This document shows, piece after piece, positions 33,180 to 43,699 of a stretch of 64,000 nucleotides of DNA. Both the position numbers and the translations under genes were made by a program. Source of the DNA: Alentia gelatinosa (Eukaryota > Annelida > Polychaeta > Phyllodocida > Polynoidae). The stretch is taken from the NCBI GenBank assembly GCA_950022655.1, contig OX465579.1:17335088-17399087 (forward strand), given 5' to 3'. A model generated the notes under the pieces. That model was not told the origin of the DNA. It was given only the letters and a program-made list of their open reading frames with translations, and made no database searches. Position 1 is the first letter of the stretch. Each line of letters starts with the position of its first letter.

Positions 33180-33545
33180 CTTTATCCTACCCCTAATAAA
33201 AAACCGCCATAGACTTAACATAGGGAAATTTTATGTGGCAGGCCGTGACATAAAGTGTTTTTTTTATGCCACTAGAGTAATAACAATATTGACCAATCAG
33301 AGAGCAGGATGTCAGCTACTATGAACAAAGTTCTGTTGGTCCTTGACTCAATATTTATCTTTTAGTAATACAAAAGCATAGACGGGGTAGGATAAATACG
33401 AAACCGAACTCGAGTTAGACTTGTCAATGTCTATGCCACTCTGGTCAGGTCTGCTCCTCAATACACTCGGCTACACCTCGTGTAGTAATACACGACCTTC
33501 CCGTCGTGGCATAAACATTGTCAAGTCTAACTCTCGTTCGTTTTC
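33180..33545 (+). mobile_element. F15 element copy with strong inner hairpin
   Basis: TTTATCCTACCCC begins it and GGGGTAGGATAAA lies at 33385. Arms around TTAGACTTGTCAATG pair with CATTGTCAAGTCTAA, with GTGTAGTAATACAC near the apex. Confidence 0.75.
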
Positions 33546-33674
33546 TACTAAATACCTATAGGCGAATGTTTTACTTTTACTCACCAGGAGGACAAATTCC
33601 GTTCATCTCCGAGTGACGAAATAATATGCATACGTCCTTCTGTACCACGTGACCACTGTCATTCTGCTATTTAG

Positions 33675-33945
33675 TGACTTGCGTTTACGCCGAGTTCCGT
33701 ACAAACCATAAGTTATCATCGAGTTCCGTGACTTGTACAAGCATAGTTGGACGTTATATATTTACTATATACCCGAAATTAAAAAGAAAATCATTTATTT
33801 CATTTGGCTTAACAACAATAATTTAATAAACGTGTATGGAAAGGTAGTCCGTATTTTCCTGTACGGACCACTGGTCCAGTGGACCAGTGGTCCGTACAGT
33901 ATGTTTATTTACAGTTTATACGGCATGGGTAATTGGTAAGGATAT
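33675..33945 (+). repeat. F9 copy, 5' truncated
   Basis: Matches 15690-15970. It contains a short perfect palindrome around GTCCAGTGGACCAGTGGTC. Confidence 0.65.
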
Positions 33946-34307
33946 TAAAAAAAAACATTAAAAAAAACAAACGGCGCGCCATAGGTGCCGGGGCGGTCAC
34001 GGGGGGTCCCGGCCACTCACTGCCGTGGAGGCGGGCAGATTGGGGCGTGTGGATCGGGGTGGTTGGGACCGTGGAGTGACGGGTGTGTAATTCATGGCGC
34101 GTGTATGTGGACAAGCAGATGAGGAAGGGGCTTTCACTGGAGGAAAACGGGAGGTCACCACCAAAGATTAAGATTTTCACCTTTCAAACTCGTACAGGTG
34201 GGTAGAATGATGTGAGCTGACGCTAAATTCCTAACAATGATGGACTTTAGTTCAGACATGTTTTATAAGGCTGTAAACAGACATTGGGAGTTCTGACTCG
34301 TCAGCTT

Positions 34308-34532
34308 GGGACACGTTTGATAATTTAGGATCGTACATGAAGACCATTTTCTGTACGCCAAGGAGACCCAGGGACGATGGGGGTCAACTTAATTCAACAC
34401 TTATGGATGACCTTATGGACGGCTAACACTGTCTTAGTGAACGAACTTAAAAAACATATTAAACGATAACCCTTGGACGAGGTACAGAAAAGGGTCTTCA
34501 TGTACGAGCCTAGATTATTAAACGGCCCCCTG
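34308..34532. mobile_element. F7 element copy
   Basis: CGTTTGATAATTTAGGATCG at the left and its near-inverse CCTAGATTATTAAACGG at the right; 225 bp. Confidence 0.75.
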
Positions 34533-34919
34533 CAGGCTGGATTGGGATATCCAAAAGACTAGAAGATCACGGAACCCACCATGTTGGTGACTGGAATATA
34601 AAACCCGGAAAGCATACTTGGACTTCATTCCGAGTTCATCATTAGAATACAAGGGGTGATTTTTCAGAATCATTTACTGTATTTCTAAATTGTTGTCGAA
34701 AGTAGCTACCAAGGGTCTGGCAAGCGGAATGGCACTTCACAGAACCTAGTAATGTATGGACTTTATCGAACACCACTTCAGCTGTGCTGCAGTCTTGTTT
34801 TTAAACATACACATAACAACGAAGTGATAGTTAACGGTATTCACGACTGATATAATTTTAACCAGAGGCATGCATACAAGAGCATGGGAGAAGGAGCGTA
34901 GGTATTAAATTATGGCTCA

Positions 34920-35670
34920 AAGACATATCGGACAATTTATGTAAATTACCAGTCAATTCGTCAATCACTCAATTACCAGCTGCAGTGTAAACCGGTTCCT
35001 TGTGATTCATTTTAATGAGAGATGTGGAAATTTAACATTTTGTCCAGTTTATCCAATCTTAATAGGTTATCTACGGCATTTCACATTTGTTTGATTTACA
35101 TAGGAAATTACTGAAATATGGTTTTCTTCAATTCTTTCAAAACAAGGACGATGCCCTATGTATATGCATGGTCACTGTATGGAAAAACGTACAAGAGCAG
35201 ATTAAAAACAAAAAATTTTCTTTTTCTATTTATTGAATAAATCCTATTTCATGTTAAAATACATATAATTTACCTATATGAAAAATGTAATTATACTCAT
35301 TTCCCATCAATGGTTCAATTTTGGCACAACTTTGAAAAATACCTTAATTTTTCAGGGAACGTTCGGTAGGAGACTGTTAATCTATAAAATTGTTCAAAAC
35401 AGAAGTGAATTTAAATTTTTATTCCCAACAAAATGCTCTTAATATAGCGAAGTATATTACCTAACACCATGGAAAGTATAAAGTCTCTCCTGTGAATATA
35501 AATATTGATTTGGCACCATGGAATGAATACAATTAGGCTTAATTCAAGCCAAATTTGGAGTTAAGCATTTAAGCATTTTGGAATATTACAATTCAAATGT
35601 GTATTTCTATGCATCTACTATATTCTGTGAAAGTTTGAAGAAAATAGCCCCTTTTAGAATTTCTATATGT
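34920..35670 (+). repeat. F13 repeat copy
   Basis: Begins ACATATCGGACAATTTATG and carries TTGTTTGATTTACATAGGAA and the AT-rich core shared with 60445-60955, 51095-51420 and 17370-17710. Confidence 0.65.
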
Positions 35671-35679
35671 TCTAATACA

Positions 35680-36300
35680 AGACTGATGTACGTTAGACGG
35701 GTGTACTTCACACCTCTTTCCTAGTCTCAAGTGGGATTTACACGAAGAAACTAATGTACCTGAGACGGGTGCACTTCAATACTTTTCCCTAGTCTAAGAC
35801 AATTCTCCTTTTGATACATTATTCGCATGGCAAGGTGCTTTTACCAGTCTCAAGGAAAAATTGCAAATTTGATTCACATGAGGCACACACCTGGTACATA
35901 GTCTCAGATATTGTCACAGTGAACACTAAGGCCCGGCGTCCACCGACTACAATATGGCACCGATATGCCTACGATGCACCTCCCGATAACAAAGTCAAAA
36001 TCGCGTCGGAAGGTTACCTAATATCGGGGCAGTTGACCACGTTTCTATGATTAGACACCGATAAACCCCTCATTCAATGTGTGGTGGATTGGCATGTGTA
36101 GACATATGTCTAGATTTTGCACCTTCCCGATATGGCACCGATTTTGACATTTTGTATCGGTGCCATATCGGGAGGTCTACGATTCTATCGTAGTAGGTGG
36201 ACGCCGGACCTCACCCTGCATTTCATTTACCCTTGAGGTGAATGGTGTGAAAAACATGTTACCCTGCTTGATGACCTCCTATTAGCTAGGTTAAGCCGGA
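35680..36300. mobile_element. F17 element interrupted by an F1 MITE
   Basis: The outer parts match 46785-47325 and 63075-63775 (TTTACACG, CACTGTGACTATGTC, GAGGTGAATGGTGTGAA). The F1 copy at 35929-36213 splits CACAGTGAACAC from CACCCTG, which are contiguous in the copy at about 47107-47150. Confidence 0.75.
35929..36213 (+). mobile_element. F1 MITE copy nested in F17
   Basis: Full length. Flanks are TAA (left) and TCA (right), with TCA in the empty site, which fits a 3-bp T-N-A target duplication with one change. Confidence 0.8.
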
Positions 36301-36304
36301 GACT

Positions 36305-37605
36305 CAAGCTGGAGACACACCAAGCGAGTCAAGGCAGCGATCTCCATAATCGCCAACACAAAATGGTACATATTAGAAATATTGTTTCATGATAATATCT
36401 CTCACCAATAAATTAGCGTATCAGAAGCAATTATCCAGTAAAATATGAAAAAATAGCTCACATACACACCATTTTGTGTTGGCGATTCCGGAAATCGCTT
36501 CGTTTCTCGCTTGGTGTGTCTCCGGTATGATACCAAGCGAGAAACGCAGCAAGGTCCGTAATCGCCAACACAAAATGGCCTATAGGTTAGCTATTATTTC
36601 ATATTTCACCTGATTATTGCTTCCAAGATGGTAAATTATAGGCAGGAGATATTCCTATGAAATAATATTTCACATACATGCTATTTTGTGTTGGCGATTC
36701 CAGAGATCGCCGCCTTCACTCACTCGGTGTGTCTCCGGCTTTATGCCGGGGACACACCAAGCGAGTGAAGGCGGCGATCCCTGGAATCGCCAACACAAAA
36801 TAACATATTGAGGAGATATTTTTTCAGAGTAATATCTCCTATCGATACTTTAATGTCTCGGAAGCAATAATCAGGTGAAATATAGAATAATAGCTCAAAT
36901 ACGTGCAATTTTGTGTTGGCGATTCCGGATATCGCTGCATTTCTCGCTTGGTGTGTCTCCAGCATTATACTGGGGACATACCAAGCGAGTCAATGTGGCG
37001 ATCCCTGGAATCGCCAACACAAATTGGCGTGTATCTGCGATATTATTTCATAGGAATATCTCCTGCCTATAATTTAACATATCTGACGCAATAATCAGGT
37101 GAAATATGAAATAATAGGAACTCGCTGCGTTTCTCGCTTGGTGTGTCTCCGGCTTGATGCTGGAGACACACCAAGCGAGTACCGCGGCGATTTCCGGAAT
37201 CGCCAACACAAAATGGCGTATATGTGAGCTATTATTTCATATTTCACCTGATTATTGCGTCAGAGATGCTAAATTATTGGTAGGAGATATTTCTATGAAA
37301 TAATATATCACATTCATGCCATTCTGTGTTGGCGATTGCAGAGATCGCCACAATGACTCGCTTGGTGTGTCTCCGGTATAAAGCCGGGGACACACCAAGC
37401 GAGTCACAGCAGCGATCACTGTAATCGCCAACACAAAATAACATGTATGTGAAAAGTTATTTTACAGTGATATCTCCCACCCATAAGTTGGTGTCCCAGA
37501 AGCAAAAATAATGTGAAATATAGAATAATAGCAAACATACTCGCCATTTTGTGTTGGCGATTCCAGAAATCGATGCGTTTCTCGCTTGGTGTGTCTCCGA
37601 CATTA
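36305..37605. repeat. Tandem array of six F10 palindromic MITEs
   Basis: Six units of about 190-225 bp follow each other head to tail at roughly 36307, 36525, 36746, 36967, 37160 and 37382. Each is itself an inverted repeat: GGGACACACCAAGCGAG, then GGAATCGCCAACACAAAAT, an AT-rich centre, then the inverse. Units are similar but not identical. The array has no coding capacity. Confidence 0.9.
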
Positions 37606-38019
37606 TGAACGTGTTTCAAGTCAAAATATCATGGGATTCTGTACTTTGCTAGGGGTAATTGTCGCCGATAATTGGATGGGAAAAACTTATCTCAGGGAAA
37701 TTCAGATAAGGAGATTGTGTTCCATACAAAGGAAAAAAGATAATCATAAAGATGGGAGATGGTTAGTTCGCATTATCAAGCTTAAAATGCAACGGGGTTT
37801 AAATATTAATTCATATATCAAGAGTCCAGTGTAACACTTTGACACATAATATACATATACCAGGCTAAGATAAAGATGAAAATATAGGGATGGTTGATTG
37901 AAAAGAAGATGTGTGTATGTGCTTCAAATGATAAATAGTACAACACTTTATCTCATCCCTGGAATTTGGGCCCTTTAGGCCTAACATTGGGAACTTATTC
38001 TCCACGAGTCTTGCAGTCC

Positions 38020-38415
38020 GTTCTCCATGGTATATATAGACAATAATCGATGGTTTTGTGGACAGGCGGCCGTAAACCACAAATGGTTGACGCGTAGTAA
38101 TACACGAGCGCTAGTGGTTTACAGAGCCGCCTGTCCACAAAATCATCGTTTGTTGCATTTATTATCCATCTTTTCGAATAAATTAAACCCAGTAAATGCC
38201 ATATCAATGGGTATAACAATGGAACTATTTCTTTGCTCTTTAGCAAAAGGGACTATTTTTCCCGTATACCATGGTTTTGAGGCCGTATACCACAGGTTTG
38301 AATCCGTATACCACAGTTATGGTATCTGACAGATTTTATACAATGGGTGGTGGTTTACTGAGTCCCTATACATTTTCAATGGGGGCTTTGTATACGATGG
38401 ATAATAAATCATGTG
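38020..38415. mobile_element. F12b element with hairpin and GTATACCA repeats
   Basis: A hairpin at about 38045-38150 pairs TGTGGACAGGCGGCC with its inverse; GTAGTAATACACG lies at its tip. Four copies of a CCGTATACCA-like phrase follow. Ends include ATTATCCATC and GGATAATAAATC. Confidence 0.65.
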
Positions 38416-38689
38416 TGTCGTCCATTCTTTTACTGTGCACATGGGTGAGGTAAATACAGAAAGCAATTCCTTTTGGTCAATGTCATTGTTCTCCAACTCT
38501 GAATGCTACGTCTCACCTCTTTCATATCACTCCGTATCAAACTCATGGAGAACGACGACTTTGACCCAAACTTATTGGTTTCTTCTTTATCATTTCACAC
38601 TTCCCTTCGACGATAATATAGACAGCCTCAGCGGGTGGTTTGCCACCCATGCTCAAACACATCTAGGCTTGGGCCTTCTGTTATGATAA

Positions 38690-39340
38690 CAGCCTTGTGA
38701 ATGCCAGTGGAGGCTAGAGTAGACATACGATTATGCTCTCTGAGTGGTAGTTTAGCTGGCCAGGTCGATGCTCGCTGCTTCAGAGCCACGTGCTGCGTTG
38801 CAGTGTTGCTTCAGCTGGCAAACCCCAGGCATAGGTCCTTACCGTCAGCCATAGTCTATAGCAACCAATGTTTGTCCACTCATACCACCCCGCCACGGTT
38901 AGCACCCACCATGGGGCAGGGTAGCTCATATCGATGAGTAACTCCAAACTGGTCATTGTTGGGCCGGTGGTTTGGTGATTAAGGGAAGAAAGGGTTGTGG
39001 GTTTGCGGACATGATCTGGCTTCATCCCTTTCTAAAGGTGGGTATATAGCAGTTTGTCTGGACCACACAGTGGTGAGAGTTAGCACGGGTAACTTAGGTA
39101 ATCCACATCATGAGCCTGTGTTATACTCTACCTGGAGTTTGCACAGGTATGTCATACATTGAGGGTTCCCACGGCTCCTCTATAGTTAAAGTTACCTCTC
39201 TGTGTTATAAACCAATGCCAGAAAATACTGTAATTATAATACCTCTTTTATGGAATTGGCCATTGACACGTACCACCATACTTTGCCGGTATGGCGATGT
39301 ACCACTATGCTTTGAATACACAATCTGATTGGTTAACACG
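38690..39340. other. Unassigned intergenic sequence
   Basis: Higher GC than the neighbourhood, but no exon could be joined and no family member recognised. Confidence 0.3.
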
Positions 39341-39621
39341 GAAATACGTAGATGAAAAATAAATAGATATGATACGGACTAGAAATTCATACCGAAAAAT
39401 AGCGCCGAGTGGCGTCAACGCGTGCGCGAGATGAATAGCAGAAAGTCACTTCCGCCCGACTAGCAAACTTTGAAGAGAGCCATGTTTTGGTAAATATTTA
39501 GATAATTATCGATATTTGTATGTTTACAATACAAGTGAAACGTGTTAGCCTTATTAGGACGACCTCTCGTACCTTGTTTCATTCTATAAAAACATTGCAC
39601 TCACACTGCGACCTCAGTTCC

Positions 39622-39843
39622 TGGGGCACGTTTTATAATCCAGGATCGTACAGGAAGACCCTTTTCTGTACCTCATAGAAGGGTTATCATTTAATAATGT
39701 TTAAGTCTGTTCGCAAAGATAGTATGAGCTTTCCATAAGGTCGTCCCTAAGTGTTGAATAAACTTGACCCACATCGTTCCCGGGTCTCTATGGCGTACAG
39801 AAAAGGATGTGCAGGTAGGATCCTAGATTATTAAATGGGCCCC
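39622..39843. mobile_element. F7 element copy
   Basis: Inverted ends around CACGTTTTATAATCCAGGAT and CCTAGATTATTAAATGGGCC; 222 bp. Confidence 0.75.
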
Positions 39844-40272
39844 TGAGATGTACTAGTGTACTATAGTCCAGGAGGGCATATTAGGGATCCGGATTCAAAT
39901 AGGGTTTTCCTAAAAAAGCTTGTAGATTGACTTGAAATCTCTACTTGATCAAACTGGATTTTGATTTTGCGTCCATATGGAATTTTATGGAATCTCCACT
40001 CATATTCTGGAAGTCAAACATTTTGCTCAACTTTTAACATGATTTCTGAGAAAATAGGTCAAAAATTAAAACAGTTATATTATCCCAATAAATCCAAAAT
40101 ATACATGACAATAAAGACCATAATCTCATGTTTAATATGGCTTTTTTTTGCAAATCTATATATTTCTTACAGTATAATTTATGAGAATTGTTGTATATCA
40201 AGTCAAAAATAACTAGTTTTCAGTCTCCAGTATGGTTTCGCGGCCTATAATGAAGTCTTCCCATGGTAGAAT

Positions 40273-40296
40273 GGGGGGGGGGGGGGGGGGGGGGGG
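40273..40296 (+). repeat. Run of 24 G
   Basis: An uninterrupted homopolymer. Exact length is uncertain in any sequencing technology. Confidence 0.9.
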
Positions 40297-40626
40297 CTGA
40301 GAACGTGCGGGGTACACTAAAAATAAGGAAGTGTGGACTTAATCTTGCGTAAAAGTGCCAATGCCGTGCGCCCCTGACTAAGGACTCGTTGGGTCTAATC
40401 CAGGTGACTAACTCAAGCCTATCCCCCGGATCATCCCTATACTTTAAAGTGAGAACAAAGTGGCCAATGCCGTGGGTACCAGGCGCCTATAGGCATCGGG
40501 GCTAGACCCACGCCTAACTGCCGCCTATTCCGGTTCATTCCTGAACACCCAGGAGCGTCAGAACATTTTGAAAGTGGGGGAGGGGTAACCGAAAAATTGC
40601 TGACCTGTTCTGGTGGTCTGCTCTTA

Positions 40627-41290
40627 AGGTCCGGCGTCCACCTACTACGATATGGTTCCGATATGGTCTACGATGCACCTCCCGATAAAAAATCAAAATC
40701 GCGTCGGAAGGTCCTCTAATATCGGGGCAGTTGACCACGTTTCTGCGATTAGACACAGATAAAACCCCCATACAACGCATGGTGGATTGGTTTGTCTAGA
40801 CATATGTCTACGATTATGCACCTTCCCGATATGGCACCGATTTTGACATTTTGTATTGGTGCCATATCGCGCCTTAGGCTGCTGTTCTGGTGCTGCTCAT
40901 ATGGCTGCTGGGCTGGTGGTCACCCTGATACACAGTTAGGCCCGGCGTCCACCTACTACGATATGGCACCGATATGGTCTATGATGCACCTCCCGAGAAA
41001 AATATCAAAATCGCGTCGGAAGGTCACCTCATATCGGGCAGTTGACCACGTTTCTGCGATGAGACACCGATAAAAACCCCATACAATGCGTGGTGGGTTG
41101 GCTTGTCTAGACATATGTCTACGATTATGCACCTTCCCGATATGGCACCGATTTTGACATTTTGTATCGGTGCCATATCGGGAGGTCTACGATTCTATCG
41201 TAGTAGGTGGACGCCGCGCCTTAGGCTGCTGTTTTGGTGCTGCTCATATGGCTGCTGGGCTAGTGGTCACCCTGATACACAGTTAGGACC
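40627..41290 (+). repeat. Tandem duplication of an F1 MITE plus flank, about 350-bp period
   Basis: Two F1 copies (about 40627-40875 and 40938-41223) are each followed by the same 70-bp unique flank (GGTGCTGCTCATATGGCTGC, ACCCTGATACACAGTTAGG). The first copy has lost about 35 bp at its right end. The second is intact, with TTA on both sides. Confidence 0.85.
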
Positions 41291-41297
41291 CACTTTT

Positions 41298-41582
41298 ATC
41301 ATGCGCCTAATATATGGTGTCCATAGAAAACACACAAGGGAAAGGTGTATTTACATACCTCCAGGTTGCAAAAGCCAGTGCATACGGAAAAATATCGGTA
41401 CACAGCTTACCAGGAAAAGGTAGATAATATATACAATACAGACTGGTTTCAGATAAAAGCAGTTGTATACTCCTTGGAGTTGCCTCTGCGTAACATTCTT
41501 ACATGTGTTCGGATATTACTGGGCGTCAACTCCGCGGAGCACACGACCACTTGTATCTTGAAACAAATCAATATCATGTATA
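41298..41582. mobile_element. F12 element copy
   Basis: Matches 1885-2230: TGGTGTCCATAGAAAACACA, AGGTAGATAAT, and a hairpin whose arms contain GACTGGTTTCAGATA and TATTAC at 41514. Confidence 0.65.
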
Positions 41583-41904
41583 TACTAAAGAAGAAACCAA
41601 CAAGTTTGGGTCAAGGTCGTCGTAGGGGCATGGAGAACGAGTTCCTAATGCTAAGCCTATGGGGATTTATTCCAGGGGTGAGATAAAACTCCCTTTCCCA
41701 GCTTCTCCCACGGGGCTCAATCCCCTATTAGTCCCTGTTTGTATTAAGACCAATTCTAAGATGTTGTAATTGGTCATTCCTCTTACACAGGCGCACCAGA
41801 ACCATTATCACATGATCCCAGATGATTACAGGTTCTAATGAAACAAAGCCGGAATCCACACCTTATAGGACACACTGACTCCATGTTCACCCCTAACGTC
41901 AGGT

Positions 41905-42310
41905 ACTAACTAGGAGCAAATAGAATATTCATCATTGATGAATGAGCGTGCAATTTTAAATGAATAACAACTAAAAGGTATTGGTTATATTCAGTCTGAG
42001 GATCGTTTTCTGTGACCACTTGCAACCAGTAAACTTGCCATTTCTGTGACTGCCTGAGTCTATCTATAGGATCCAAACATATCAAACACCAGTGGATCTT
42101 GAGGTATTTTGGTCTTGAGTGATTAGTCATGGTCAGCTGGGCACACCCCTAAGACCCTGAGACACTGGCTCCCTGCTTTGTTCTCACTATCACAGTCAAC
42201 AGCATACAGATAGTAAAGGGATAGATTTATGGAAGCACACTGAAAGTTCAATGTGACCACTCTAACCTCTAGATGATTTATTTAGCGCGTGCAATCACGC
42301 TCTAATAAAC
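41905..42310 (+). repeat. F14 dispersed repeat, uninterrupted
   Basis: This copy serves as the empty-site reference for the F10 insertion at 29893-30113. Confidence 0.7.
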
Positions 42311-42569
42311 AATGGAGTCCTTGTGTAAATAGAGTGCGCCTGGATTGCTTAGAACATCCATTAAGGTCTCAAAAACTGAGAGTGATCCTTAAAGTGTTCA
42401 ACATGATGGAACATGATTCCCTTCAAACCCAAACAGGGAACTGACCAGGGAAACGTGTTATCAACCAAAATTCTAACAAATTACTCTACTGGGAAGTCAG
42501 GAGGGATATTTCCTGAATCTCCTGAGCCGTTGCTTCCTGTTGACCGTCCATGATATATAGCAAAACATT

Positions 42570-42945
42570 TTTTTAAATCTTTTTACGCCAAACTTATATA
42601 AAAAGTATACTACCCGCGTATATATATGTCGCGCACATGATATTTCTTTTTATGTACGCTTTGCGGCAAAAACAAGGACGTATACAAGGAAAAAACACAG
42701 TTGTATAAGCCGTATACGCTGGCGTGCAATATAGGCGTATATACGTATAACTATGTCAATATACACCGTATACGAGTATTTACGCTGTGATGCATAGATG
42801 AAATATATGCAATTTTACTGCATTGTTATGGACGGCTAATACTGTCTTAGTGAACAGACTTAAGTATCATTAAACATAACCCTTGTACGAGGTACAGGAA
42901 ATGGTCTTCATGTACGACAGTATAATCATTAAACAGGGCCCTGAG
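42570..42945. repeat. GTATAC-rich repeat and F7 half-copy
   Basis: 42570-42790 is related to the interior of the 8521-8815 MITE (CGCGTATATATATGTCGCGC). 42826-42945 is the right half of an F7 element. Confidence 0.55.
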
Positions 42946-42989
42946 TTTCACTTATCGCCTACCTTATTGACTTCCACCTCTGTTCTCCT

Positions 42990-43695
42990 CATCCTTACTG
43001 TTACCACCGCCTCCTCTTCACCCCCATCTCCACCTCCTCTACCTCCTCCCCTCATCCTCTACCTCCAACCCCTCCTCGTTCTCCTCCTCCACCTCTTTTT
43101 CCTCCCCCACCCCCTGCTCCTCCTCCTCCCCAACCTCCCCCACATCCACCTCCTCCTCCTCCCCACCACCACCACCTCCTCCTCCCCCACCTCCTCCCCC
43201 CTCTCCCCCACCTCCTATCCCGCCTCCCCCTCCTCCTCCATCACTTCTTCCTCCTTCTCCTCTTCCTCCTTCTCCCGCACATCCTCCCCCAAACCCCCCT
43301 CCTCCATCTCCTCCTCCCCAACCTCCCCCTCCTCCTCCTCTTCCTCCACCTTCTTCTTCTCCTCCCCAACCTCCCCCTCCTCCCCTTCCTCCTCCTCCAC
43401 CTCCTTCTCCTCCTCCTCCTCCTCCTCCACCTCTTCCTCCTCCTCCTCCCCCCCACCACCTCCTCCCCCAGCCCCTCCCCCTCCTCCTCCTCTTCCTTCT
43501 CCTCCACCACTACCTCCTCCCCCACCTCCCCCTCCTCCTCCCCAACCTCCACCTCCACCACCTTCTCCTCCACCTCCCCATCTTTCCCCTCCTCCTCCTC
43601 CACCTCCTCCTCCTCCTCCTCCTCCTCCACCACCTTCTCCTCCTCCTCCTCCTCCTCCCCAGCTTCCTCCTTCCCCCCTCCTCTCCGCCCGGCCA
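42990..43695 (+). repeat. CCT/pyrimidine tract of about 700 bp
   Basis: Nearly every base on the + strand is C or T, as (CCT)n with TTC and CCA interruptions. It gives open frames on both strands (Pro/Ser/Leu-rich on +, Glu/Arg-rich on -) that are composition artefacts. It lies immediately before the CpG-rich block of the TMEM200-like gene. Confidence 0.95.
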
Positions 43696-43699
43696 GTTT

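Noticed and set aside
36305..37605. CRISPR-like array of regular repeats
   Set aside because: The units are whole palindromic MITEs about 215 bp long in animal DNA, not short direct repeats with spacers.
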